Shown here piece by piece: positions 1 to 5,693 of a stretch of DNA of 5,942 nt (the first letter of the stretch is position 1; each line of letters starts with the position of its first letter). The translations under genes were made by a program, and so were the position numbers. Location: assembly GCA_030430105.1 (NCBI GenBank), contig JAUIFW010000063.1, positions 1-5,942 on the forward strand. The letters run 5' to 3'. A model generated the notes under the pieces. It had not been told where the DNA came from. It made no database searches and saw only the letters and a list, made by a program, of their open reading frames with translations. The stretch is from a bacterium. Lineage in GTDB: Bacteria > Patescibacteria > Gracilibacteria > 1-14-2-50-48-13.

Positions 1-563
1 GCTATTTCACCGATGATATCGAGGAGTCCTAGAAAGAACTCAATGAAGGCAAAGGGGATATCTCCAAGCTTTCGTATCTTGAGAAACTCTCCAAACTTAA
101 AGTAGTTCCCCACATGTCGAATAGGGTGGGTGAGAAATGCCAACAGCTGACTTGCTAGTACAAGCACAAGAGACATGGCAAGCGGCAGGCTCAGGTCTGT
201 AGTCGCTGTTCTAAAGAGCGTAGCCTCTTCACCAGATGCCGCAGTAGTGACCAACTGGTTGATCACAGGAAGTACAGAAAATTGGTTCACCACCATAAGA
301 AACAAGAAGATGGTGAAGAAAAATGGTAGGAGGAACTTTGTCCGCTTATCACTACCGTAGGCTGCCTTGGTTTGATCCAAGAAGTACCCTAGGCCCATCT
401 CAAAGGCAAGCTGTAGCTTGGTAGGCATGATTCCAGCGCGGAATCGTGCAATAGCAGCAACGAGTATAATAAGTATGCTTGCAAAGAATGCGGAGAGCAC
501 ACTGTTGGTGATTGGCACCATGCCAATCTGGAAGATCACGTCTGACTGGAGTGAGATATCCAT
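1..563 (-). CDS. atpB: F0F1 ATP synthase subunit a (3' end beyond the window)
   Basis: This is subunit a of the membrane F0 sector, which forms the proton half-channels beside the c-ring. The visible part is 187 codons plus a partial Ala codon. A hydrophobic first helix lies at about residues 21-40, followed by the loop with KLQLAFEMG, a helix near 77-95, a helix near 126-145, and the amphipathic segment FIEFFLGLLDIIGEIA at the edge. The segment TATTDLSLPLAM near residue 119 corresponds to the family's TxDxNxTLAL stretch. The essential arginine of the family (in LSLRLFGN) would lie just past the left edge, so it cannot be checked. The ATG shares its A with the TAA stop of the upstream small gene (TAATG), so translation is probably coupled. 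The subunit c gene and the rest of the operon would be expected further left. The assignment is firm from helix pattern and motifs. Confidence 0.93.
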   Translation of the reverse strand, partial: MDISLQSDVIFQIGMVPITNSVLSAFFASILIILVAAIARFRAGIMPTKLQLAFEMGLGYFLDQTKAAYGSDKRTKFLLPFFFTIFLFLMVVNQFSVLPVINQLVTTAASGEEATLFRTATTDLSLPLAMSLVLVLASQLLAFLTHPIRHVGNYFKFGEFLKIRKLGDIPFAFIEFFLGLLDIIGEI

Positions 564-811
564 TATTTTTGAAGTTTCTTAGTGAGTCGACTAAACACCA
601 CAATATTGAGCCACTGTGAGCAGAGAAAGGCCAGTATGAATCCTGCGACGAGGAAGGCTGGCTTGGTCTGCAGCCACATATCTAGGAGGTACCCACCACC
701 CGCCAAGACTCCTACAGGAACCAAGGTTGTGAGAAGGATACGCCAGGTCATGGAGAGGTGTTTTTCAAACAGCAATTGCTGCAAGGGATGATCCTTTTTT
801 TGCTCAGCCAT
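563..811 (-). CDS. AtpZ/AtpI-like small membrane protein of the ATP synthase operon
   Basis: This is an 82-residue protein with two predicted membrane helices, at about residues 23-44 and 50-73, a charged N-terminus (AEQKKDH) and a basic C-terminal tail (RLTKKLQK). The loop GGGYLLDMWLQTKPAF matches the G-LD-T-P-F pattern of the family often annotated as putative F0F1-ATPase subunit (AtpZ/AtpI, ATPase_gene1). Members lie first in F-type ATP synthase operons and are linked to c-ring assembly or Mg2+/Ca2+ supply. Its position directly before atpB with a one-base stop-start overlap supports this. A short ribosome binding site (AGGA, plus-strand 816-819) lies four bases before the ATG. The family is too short and variable to choose between atpI and atpZ, so no symbol is given. 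No convincing promoter could be assigned to the operon in the divergent gap. Confidence 0.82.
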   Translation of the reverse strand: MAEQKKDHPLQQLLFEKHLSMTWRILLTTLVPVGVLAGGGYLLDMWLQTKPAFLVAGFILAFLCSQWLNIVVFSRLTKKLQK

Positions 812-880
812 GACGTCCTAGTAAAATTACCGCTCACCTTCTACTGCGAGCAGGGAAAAAAAGCAATAGAAAGGAATTGG

Positions 881-892
881 GTGGGGTTGACG
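881..892. repeat. Short inverted copy of a 12-base motif also at 5761-5772
   Basis: TCAACCCCACCC is present on the minus strand here (plus-strand bases 879-890 read GGGTGGGGTTGA) and on the plus strand at 5761-5772. Both copies are intergenic, just before a gene start region. The copy here overlaps the TTGACG box of the possible promoter. Two exact 12-base matches in 6 kb are more than expected by chance but not compelling. Confidence 0.3.
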
Positions 893-915
893 AAAGGTGT
901 AAAAGAAGATATCAA
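887..915 (+). promoter_or_regulatory. Possible sigma70-type promoter for the 987-1685 gene
   Basis: A TTGACG box at 887-892 (5 of 6 to consensus) and TATCAA at 910-915 (4 of 6) are separated by 17 bases. Transcription would start near 922, inside the heptamer array, leaving a leader of about 65 bases before the chosen start codon. The -10 match is modest and the region is A/T-rich, so a chance match is possible. Confidence 0.4.
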
Positions 916-947
916 ATAACAAATGGCAAATTTCAAATACCAAATGG
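913..947 (+). repeat. Five tandem CAAATNN heptamers
   Basis: Five consecutive seven-base units each begin with CAAAT and end in two variable bases (AA, GG, TT, AC, GG). They start at 913, 920, 927, 934 and 941 without interruption. Units 1-2 and units 4-5, each taken with the preceding T, also form a 15-base direct repeat (912-926 and 933-947) with one mismatch and a period of 21. The array lies between the possible promoter and the start of the unknown gene. Constant five-base cores with varying last two bases are not what simple slippage of a homopolymer or dinucleotide gives. Confidence 0.85.
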
Positions 948-968
948 GTGAGAGTTTTTGTTCTCACC
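947..968 (+). promoter_or_regulatory. Leader hairpin upstream of the ribosome binding site
   Basis: GGTGAGA (947-953) is exactly complementary to TCTCACC (962-968) around an eight-base loop rich in T. The structure sits six bases before the AAGGAG site at 975-980. If the start at 987 is right, it belongs to the untranslated leader and could affect mRNA stability or ribosome access. There is no T-run after it, so it is not an intrinsic terminator. Its function is inferred only from position. Confidence 0.45.
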
Positions 969-974
969 GAAGAT

Positions 975-980
975 AAGGAG
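975..980 (+). promoter_or_regulatory. Ribosome binding site that decides the start of the unknown gene
   Basis: AAGGAG lies six bases before the ATG at 987. The frame is open further upstream to a GTG at 948, but that codon has no Shine-Dalgarno sequence and directly follows the heptamer array. The ATG at 987 is therefore preferred. Confidence 0.7.
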
Positions 981-986
981 CTTGGT

Positions 987-1685
987 ATGAGGTTGATTAT
1001 GGCTCAAAAGAGAGGTGATATTCCACATGATCTGCTTACGGGTAGTTATTATCTGTCCATGAGTAGTGAGTCTGAGGATAATATGGCTGATGGTTTACTG
1101 TTATTTTTGCTTCCCTTTATCCCTAGGATATATGCAGGGGTGACAAAGCGAGTGAAGCTGCTCTTTGAGCTCAGAGATATTGAGCGGTATATCAAGGAGG
1201 TATACGAAAGCTCAACGCTCAGTCCGCCTGGTCCTAAGCAGCAGCGAGATATCTACAAGCGCTTTGACCCCACATCGTACCCACCACACATATGGAAGGG
1301 GTTTTACGAAACCTTTGAAGCTTGGGATATCATCCTACCTTCGATAGAAACGCTTCAAGAGAAACTCTGTGAGTACATTCGCAAGGAACTCTACATGCGC
1401 TATCCCAGAGAGCTTGCTCGCTATACGAGGCGGGCAGTGCTCAAGGAAGTTCCTGGGGAGACAGAAAATATGCGCAAGCTCCGAGAGGAGGTAGAGGAGC
1501 GAAATACACTCTTAGAAGAAGCTATCGCAAAAACCCTAGAGCATTTGTTTAAAGGGCAAGTGCTGGCGCAACTTTCTCTGCTTAGAGACTTTTCGAAGGA
1601 GTCCGGAATTCCGCTTAGGCTCTTCGCAAGAGATACTGCGTGGAGAAAACACAAAGAAGTAGGACCCATCGTGGTGATAGAGTAG
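987..1685 (+). CDS. Hypothetical protein, 232 residues
   Basis: I do not recognise this protein. It starts at ATG 987 behind AAGGAG; an upstream GTG at 948 would add 13 residues. It is rich in charged residues and probably mostly helical. A hydrophobic stretch (ADGLLLFLLPFIPRIYAG, about residues 34-51) could be one membrane-associated or buried helix. A tract rich in Arg and Tyr (RKELYMRYPRELARYTRR, about 132-149) follows in the middle. A likely coiled coil spans about 158-188 (MRKLREEVEERNTLLEEAIA and on). There is no signal peptide and no visible nucleotide-binding or metal-binding motif. It is transcribed away from the ATP synthase genes and is closed by its own terminator, so it appears to be a single-gene unit. 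Good start signals and the terminator argue that it is a real gene. Confidence 0.75.
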   Translation: MRLIMAQKRGDIPHDLLTGSYYLSMSSESEDNMADGLLLFLLPFIPRIYAGVTKRVKLLFELRDIERYIKEVYESSTLSPPGPKQQRDIYKRFDPTSYPPHIWKGFYETFEAWDIILPSIETLQEKLCEYIRKELYMRYPRELARYTRRAVLKEVPGETENMRKLREEVEERNTLLEEAIAKTLEHLFKGQVLAQLSLLRDFSKESGIPLRLFARDTAWRKHKEVGPIVVIE

Positions 1686-1709
1686 ACCCGACATCTGTCG
1701 GGTCTTTTT
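1684..1709 (+). terminator. Intrinsic terminator of the 232-residue gene
   Basis: A near-perfect stem pairs AGACCCGACA (1684-1693) with TGTCGGGTCT (1696-1705), with TC at the tip, followed by five Ts (1705-1709). The stem begins inside the TAG stop codon. On the minus strand the same hairpin lies downstream of ackA, but it is followed there by TACTCTATC rather than a T-run. It may only weakly stop transcripts of the convergent operon. Confidence 0.88.
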
Positions 1710-1716
1710 ATTGGAC

Positions 1717-2577
1717 CTATAGTACCTCATACATCATCTGCCATTCCTCCTTCGGGTCCAGAATCCAGATTTCAGGACTCGTCTCACTTTGGATTGCAAG
1801 GCTTGGCACATTTTTCATATTGAGTAGTGGCTCATACCGCACGCCGAGGAACGCAAGCTTATCCAAGATCCTTGCACGAATTTGAGAGGATCCCATACCA
1901 ATTTTCCCAGTGAAGACGATGCTATCGAGCCCACCTAGAAGCGTAAGGTACGAACCCATCGTCATCACTACGTGTTCGATATAGTACTCGAGAGCCTCCG
2001 CATACTTTCCGCCCTTTTGTTCCGCCTTTTCCACGAGGACTCGCATATCAGAAGTTCCACAGAGTGCCTTCATACCGCATTCCTTATTGAGAACTTGCGC
2101 AGTCCTGTCCACCGCCTTTGATGTAGTCCTTTGCTTGCTTCGAGCAACCATATCGAGTACCACTCCGGGATCCATATCTCCTGGCCTTGTCATCATTGGG
2201 ATACCAGCAAGGGGGGTGTATCCCATGGACGTTGCGATACTTTTCCCTCCCTTGAGGGCTGTGATACTCGCACCAGAACCAAGGTGACAAACTAATACAT
2301 TGTCGGGGATAACTCCCTGATGAAGCTGTGCAAGCTGGCGAGCTGCAGAGCTTACAGAAATACCATGGAACCCAAATCGCTGATACTCAGGCTTTTTGCC
2401 ACGCTTTGGCAGCGCGTACTGCTGTTGTCCAAAGGGGAGGTCACGGTGGAATGCTGTATCAAAGACCGCATAGTGCGTAGCTCGAGGTAACTGCTTCTTG
2501 GTGGAAGCAATCATACTAAGTGCGGGCGGATTGTGGAGGGGAGCGAGGTCACTCAAGGAACGGAGCCTTCGCATCAC
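1717..2577 (-). CDS. ackA: Acetate kinase, C-terminal part (second frame of the broken gene)
   Basis: This open frame of 286 codons begins at GTG 2577, or at ATG 2574, which shares its A with the TGA of the first part. It holds most of the acetate kinase fold: APLHNP near residue 12, VFDTAFH near 38, FGFHG near 68, the phosphate-binding CHLGSGAS near 97, TRPGDMDP near 129, SDMR near 176, VFTGKIGMG near 222 and LDPKEE near 273. The family's GGIGENS is changed to GKIGMGS. No good ribosome site is placed for either start: the AGGAG is only two bases from the ATG. Independent translation would need reinitiation after the TGA. Without the N-terminal NAGSSS region it should not form a complete active site alone. 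Confidence 0.7.
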   Translation of the reverse strand: MMRRLRSLSDLAPLHNPPALSMIASTKKQLPRATHYAVFDTAFHRDLPFGQQQYALPKRGKKPEYQRFGFHGISVSSAARQLAQLHQGVIPDNVLVCHLGSGASITALKGGKSIATSMGYTPLAGIPMMTRPGDMDPGVVLDMVARSKQRTTSKAVDRTAQVLNKECGMKALCGTSDMRVLVEKAEQKGGKYAEALEYYIEHVVMTMGSYLTLLGGLDSIVFTGKIGMGSSQIRARILDKLAFLGVRYEPLLNMKNVPSLAIQSETSPEIWILDPKEEWQMMYEVL

Positions 2578-2831
2578 TCCTGTGGTGAGTTTGGTTGTGC
2601 GCCTGAATGCTGTATCACCTCTCGGTCGTTGAGAATACGCACAAAATGAGCAGCCGCCTCATCAAAAATTTCGCAACTACAATCTTCACTGATGGAAAAT
2701 CCTGGTCCAGACACCGTAAGGTGTGGCCGTTTACCACGCATCTCATAGAGCCCTTCGGCAATAAGTGTGGTGTCTCGAAAGAGGTGAAGCTTTCTCGATG
2801 AGCTTCCTGCGTTGACAGTTAAGATGTCCAT
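2574..2831 (-). CDS. ackA: Acetate kinase, N-terminal part (first frame of the broken gene)
   Basis: The ATG at 2831 gives 85 residues beginning MDILTVNAGSSSRK, the phosphate-binding start of acetate kinases. An in-frame TTG at 2837 would add two residues. Homology runs through a plausible helix (DEAAAHFVRILNDREVI). After that the frame reads about 12 residues unlike the family and stops at TGA 2576-2574. The start lies inside the last codons of xfp (stop 2821-2819), so the two genes are surely co-transcribed. It is a fragment: the acetate-site and transfer residues are encoded in the other frame. Confidence 0.7.
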   Translation of the reverse strand: MDILTVNAGSSSRKLHLFRDTTLIAEGLYEMRGKRPHLTVSGPGFSISEDCSCEIFDEAAAHFVRILNDREVIQHSGAQPNSPQE

Positions 2832-5191
2832 GTCCAATTGGTTAATTCTTTAGGATCGTCACCATTGGTGATGATATAGGCCTTGTGGTCTTCCAGCTTC
2901 TTGTTAATCGTCGTAACTACCCGATTTGCCTCCTTGCTTGTTATACACTTCTGCTCCTTGAGACACTCAAGGGCATCGAGGACGAGGTGGTAGCGGTCCG
3001 TCTTGTTACGCACTTGCATATCAAAGGGGGATGTAGTTGAGCCTTCCTCCTCATATCCATGTACGTGGAAACGACGCATCGAGCAGTTCGCTGACTCAAA
3101 GAGAAGCGTCTTCACATCGCTGGTGTAGCCGTGGTAGTTGAAAATCACATGCTTATCCTTGGTAAAGTAGCGCATGAAGTCCTCACCAGTGGTTTGAGAT
3201 CGAGGGTCCGCCACTCCAAGGGAGGTCATCTCTGATACATTGACGTATCGCAGCTTTAGCTCAGGGAATTCTTGTCTGAGAATTTTCACCGCAGCTAGGG
3301 TTTCAATAGTTGGGAAGTCTCCTGCTGACGCAAAGACAAGGTCAGGGTTCGGATCAGAAGCAAACTCCCAAATACCAAGTCCAGCTTTGACCTGCTTTCG
3401 GGCCTGCTCCATAGTAAGCCACTGCACATGGTTTTGCTTTCCACATACCACAAGGTTGATACTATTTGCATCACTCAGACACTCCTCCATCACTGCAAGT
3501 GCACTGTTGGCATCCACAGGAAAGTACACGGAAGCAAGGTTACCATGTTTTGCGAGCGCATTACTGACAAAGCTTGGATTTTGGTGCGAGTACCCATTGT
3601 GGTCCTGTCTCCACCCTAAACTCGAGAGAATATAGGTAAATGGAGGTAGGGCAGGTCGCCATGGGAATTCAAAGGAAGCTTTCACAAACTTTGCGTACTG
3701 ATCCATCATGGATGCGACAATTTGGAGGAATGCTTCATAGGAGGCAAATACTCCAAAGCGTCCGGTTAGGGTATATCCCTGCATCAGCCCTTGAAGTGTG
3801 TGTTCAGAAAGCATTTCAATCACGCGCCCATCTCGGGCCAAGTCCTCATCATGAGATTTGATAGGCCATTGCCACTGCCGAGCAGTTTCTTCGAAGATGG
3901 CGTGAAGCTTGTTGGAGTAGGTCTCGTCCGGAGAAAAGAGGCGGAAATTACGTTCCGCTCGGTTGAGTTTCACGATTTCTCGGAGGTATTCCCCCACCTT
4001 GTGCATTGCAAGGCCAAGAGTCTCACCTGGGACGATATCCAAGGCGAGATCCTTGAGGTCTGGAAGCCTCAAGCTCTTTTCCCGCATACAGTGGGCATAG
4101 GGACTTCGAGCAATTTGTCGATCCTCTGGAGGGATCACGGCCTTCACATCTTCTATGAATCCAGTCTCTGGATGATACAGTTCTCCAAACTTGTAGCCTC
4201 GCAGCCAAGACTCCAGAACGGATCGCTCCTTTTTGTCTGTCTTTGCCTTTTTTACAATAACCTGATGGGAGTAATGATTATTCTCCACCTTCATATCCCC
4301 TAGCTCCTTGATCCCTGACCAACCCTTAGGCGTTCGAAGGATGATCATAGGCCACATAGGTCGCTCCACATCCTTGCCACCCCGTGCTTTTTTCTGGATA
4401 CCATGGATAGTTTTCATGGCCTTAGCGAGGGTATCTTGCATACTTGCATGCACATCCTTTGCAGTGAAATAATCCACGAACTGCACCTCATAGCCATATC
4501 CTTCAAAGAGCTTCTTAAGCTCCGTATCACTCATGCGCCCAAAGATTGTTGGTCCTGAGATCTTATACTCATTGAGATGCAAAATAGGCAATACAGCACC
4601 GTCCTCCTTGGGATTGATAAACTTATTCGCATGCCAAGCCGTAGCCGTAGGTCCTGTTTCAGCCTCACCATCACCCACCAAGCACACGGTAACAAGGTTT
4701 GGATTGTCTAAGACCGATCCATAGGAGGTGGAAAGGCTATATCCAAGTTCTCCTCCTTCCAAGATGGCTCCGGGAGACCCAGGATTCACATGACTCGGAT
4801 ACCCATAAGGCCAAGAAAATTCCCGAATCACCTTCTTCATACCCGCATAGTTGTACGGGATATCCGTATGGTAGTGGCTCAGGGAGCCATCCATGAAGGT
4901 ATTTGCCTGAATAGCAGGGAAACCGTGTCCAGGGCCCACCACATAGAGAAAATCCTGCTTGTTTCCACAGAGGTACGCATTCATGTGTGTATACACAAAG
5001 TTGATCCCAGGACAGGTCCCCCAGTGTCCAAGAAGCCGAGCCTTCACATGCCGCTCCTCTAGGGGCCGCGTAAGCATGTAGTTCCCCTGAAGGAAGATCT
5101 GCGCCGCCGCGAGGTAGTTGGAGGCCCGAAAATACGCCTTTATTTGCGCCAATGTAGGTATTTTTGCCTTTGTTGAAGCTTCTGAAGCCAT
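2819..5191 (-). CDS. xfp: Phosphoketolase (xylulose-5-phosphate/fructose-6-phosphate), full length
   Basis: This thiamine-diphosphate enzyme cleaves xylulose 5-phosphate (often also fructose 6-phosphate) with phosphate to acetyl phosphate and glyceraldehyde 3-phosphate (or erythrose 4-phosphate). It is 790 residues, the usual family length, and ends in the typical NWTW. Visible landmarks are HWGT (His56), GPGHG (86-90), the signature EGGELGY (145-151), and the cofactor motif GDGEAETGPT from 173 with LHLN (204-207) as its Asn end. Further on are YSHQ (His309), LSEHTLQG (Glu463) and HNGYSHQNP (531-539), covering the expected catalytic His and Glu positions. The residue after Asn207 is Glu (NEYKI) where relatives I recall have Gly (NGYKI or NGFKI). 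The ATG at 5191 lacks a Shine-Dalgarno sequence, and the predicted leader is only about 18 bases. ackA follows with a 13-base overlap, so acetyl phosphate would feed directly into ATP formation if acetate kinase worked. Substrate preference cannot be read from the sequence. Confidence 0.97.
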   Translation of the reverse strand: MASEASTKAKIPTLAQIKAYFRASNYLAAAQIFLQGNYMLTRPLEERHVKARLLGHWGTCPGINFVYTHMNAYLCGNKQDFLYVVGPGHGFPAIQANTFMDGSLSHYHTDIPYNYAGMKKVIREFSWPYGYPSHVNPGSPGAILEGGELGYSLSTSYGSVLDNPNLVTVCLVGDGEAETGPTATAWHANKFINPKEDGAVLPILHLNEYKISGPTIFGRMSDTELKKLFEGYGYEVQFVDYFTAKDVHASMQDTLAKAMKTIHGIQKKARGGKDVERPMWPMIILRTPKGWSGIKELGDMKVENNHYSHQVIVKKAKTDKKERSVLESWLRGYKFGELYHPETGFIEDVKAVIPPEDRQIARSPYAHCMREKSLRLPDLKDLALDIVPGETLGLAMHKVGEYLREIVKLNRAERNFRLFSPDETYSNKLHAIFEETARQWQWPIKSHDEDLARDGRVIEMLSEHTLQGLMQGYTLTGRFGVFASYEAFLQIVASMMDQYAKFVKASFEFPWRPALPPFTYILSSLGWRQDHNGYSHQNPSFVSNALAKHGNLASVYFPVDANSALAVMEECLSDANSINLVVCGKQNHVQWLTMEQARKQVKAGLGIWEFASDPNPDLVFASAGDFPTIETLAAVKILRQEFPELKLRYVNVSEMTSLGVADPRSQTTGEDFMRYFTKDKHVIFNYHGYTSDVKTLLFESANCSMRRFHVHGYEEEGSTTSPFDMQVRNKTDRYHLVLDALECLKEQKCITSKEANRVVTTINKKLEDHKAYIITNGDDPKELTNWTWTS

Positions 5192-5215
5192 GGAATGGAT
5201 AGGATGTATCTAATT

Positions 5216-5244
5216 ATAATACCATAAAATGCTAAAAATTTCAA
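5216..5244 (-). promoter_or_regulatory. Promoter of the xfp-ackA operon
   Basis: On the minus strand TTGAAA (5244-5239, 5 of 6 to consensus) and TATTAT (5221-5216, 5 of 6) are separated by 17 bases. TGG stands directly before the -10 box, giving an extended -10 (TGn). Transcription would begin near 5209, about 18 bases before the ATG. This is the best promoter match in the window. Confidence 0.7.
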
Positions 5245-5251
5245 GAAAGTA

Positions 5252-5279
5252 TTGGATGAATGCGGTATATTTGTACAAT
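5252..5279 (+). promoter_or_regulatory. Probable promoter of the acidic-protein gene
   Basis: TTGGAT (5252-5257, 3 of 6) and TACAAT (5274-5279, 5 of 6) are 16 bases apart. The start of transcription would be near 5286, giving a leader of about 30 bases that includes the strong ribosome site. Its -35 box lies only seven bases from that of the divergent xfp promoter. Confidence 0.45.
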
Positions 5280-5303
5280 AAGGGTGAAACACAAGGTAGA
5301 GTT

Positions 5304-5310
5304 AGGAGGA
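5304..5310 (+). promoter_or_regulatory. Strong ribosome binding site fixing the start at 5317
   Basis: AGGAGGA lies six bases before ATG 5317. This rules against the in-frame ATG at 5260, which precedes the -10 box of the likely promoter and would add 19 residues. Confidence 0.85.
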
Positions 5311-5316
5311 AAAGCA

Positions 5317-5682
5317 ATGAGTACAACAATCATGAGTACCAAAGAAATCTTTGGGCATGTACTTGCGCATCTGCGGGAGGCGGACCATAGAGTGGACGAA
5401 AGAGACCTGTTGACCTTTCTTGGAGCTATTTATAGCTCTGCGACGCAGCAGTATCCTTTGGATGAATGTATGGAACAGGTCTGGGCGCAAATGCTCTTCA
5501 TGATGCAAACTGGTGATATTGGGGAATTTACTCTGTTTGCAAAGCATGTCATGGAGGGAGAGATTTGCTACGATAACCTACAAGGGGTAGCTACGTATAT
5601 GTACAAAGAGCTGCTTGAATACCCAGTCCCCATTGAAGTGGATCTGCAAGATCAGGAGGCAGAGTTCATCGTTGATTTTTAA
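5317..5682 (+). CDS. Hypothetical acidic protein, 121 residues
   Basis: I do not recognise a family. The protein has 22 Asp/Glu against 6 Lys/Arg, so its net charge is about -16. It has eight Met, two Cys (51 and 84), no membrane helix and no signal peptide, so it should be soluble and cytoplasmic. The body looks helical (residues 7-35, 49-65, 71-80, 89-101). The C-terminal 20 residues are an acidic tail (PIEVDLQDQEAEFIVDF). The start is fixed by AGGAGGA, and a terminator follows 11 bases after the stop, so it is a single-gene unit with signs of good expression. It is divergent from xfp and shares its upstream region, but nothing shows a functional link. A small regulator or binding partner is possible but unproven. 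Confidence 0.78.
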   Translation: MSTTIMSTKEIFGHVLAHLREADHRVDERDLLTFLGAIYSSATQQYPLDECMEQVWAQMLFMMQTGDIGEFTLFAKHVMEGEICYDNLQGVATYMYKELLEYPVPIEVDLQDQEAEFIVDF

Positions 5683-5693
5683 ACACAAATCTG

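Larger units (their letters stand above)
1717..2831 (-). pseudogene. ackA: Acetate kinase gene broken by an internal deletion and frameshift
   Basis: Acetate kinase converts acetyl phosphate and ADP to acetate and ATP. The locus encodes nearly the whole protein but in two frames. Residues 1 to about 73 are in one frame, which ends at TGA 2576-2574. From about position 2616 onward the homology continues in the -1 frame (GDTAF..., then APLHNP). The joined product would be about 372 residues, against about 400 for the family. The missing part includes GHRVVHGG, whose arginine contacts acetate (Arg91 in Methanosarcina thermophila acetate kinase). NAGSSS, the His of PLHNP, VFDTAFH, FGFHG, CHLGSGAS, TRPGDMDP, the SDMR motif and the C-terminal EE are all present. 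The gene overlaps the end of xfp by 13 bases and has no clear ribosome site, so it depends on coupling to xfp. It could be a recent pseudogene, a genuinely split protein or an assembly error; intact motifs elsewhere argue against old decay. Confidence 0.75.

Noticed and set aside
812..886. Minus-strand promoter for the ATP synthase operon
   Set aside because: The best pair (TTGCTT and TAGAAG, 17 bases apart) matches consensus poorly; the true promoter could not be placed.
913..947. CRISPR-like array
   Set aside because: Units are only seven bases with two-base variable parts, so there are no spacers and no cas genes nearby.
948..986. Start of the 232-residue gene at GTG 948
   Set aside because: There is no ribosome site before it, it abuts the heptamer array, and its first codons cover a hairpin. 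ATG 987 has AAGGAG at six bases.
1684..1709. Bidirectional terminator also ending xfp-ackA
   Set aside because: The hairpin is symmetric, but the minus-strand side is followed by TACTCTATC instead of a T-run, so it was called only for the plus strand.
2574..2576. TGA read as an amino acid, as in some candidate-phylum codes
   Set aside because: Reading through the TGA gives sequence unlike acetate kinase and soon reaches another stop. The homology resumes in the other frame. Conserved glycines in xfp use normal GGN codons.
2574..2660. Programmed -1 frameshifting in ackA
   Set aside because: The frame change is formally -1, but no slippery heptamer of the X XXY YYZ type and no evident downstream stem lie in the overlap. 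A conserved segment is also missing, which slippage would not explain.
3240..3635. Plus-strand open frame of 131 codons
   Set aside because: It is antisense to the C-terminal domain of xfp, with no ribosome site and a low-complexity translation.
3791..4303. Plus-strand open frame of 170 codons
   Set aside because: It lies wholly inside xfp on the opposite strand, has no start signals and its translation resembles no protein; it is a shadow of the conserved gene.
5260..5316. Start of the acidic protein at ATG 5260
   Set aside because: It lies before the likely -10 box, and the AGGAGGA site points to 5317.
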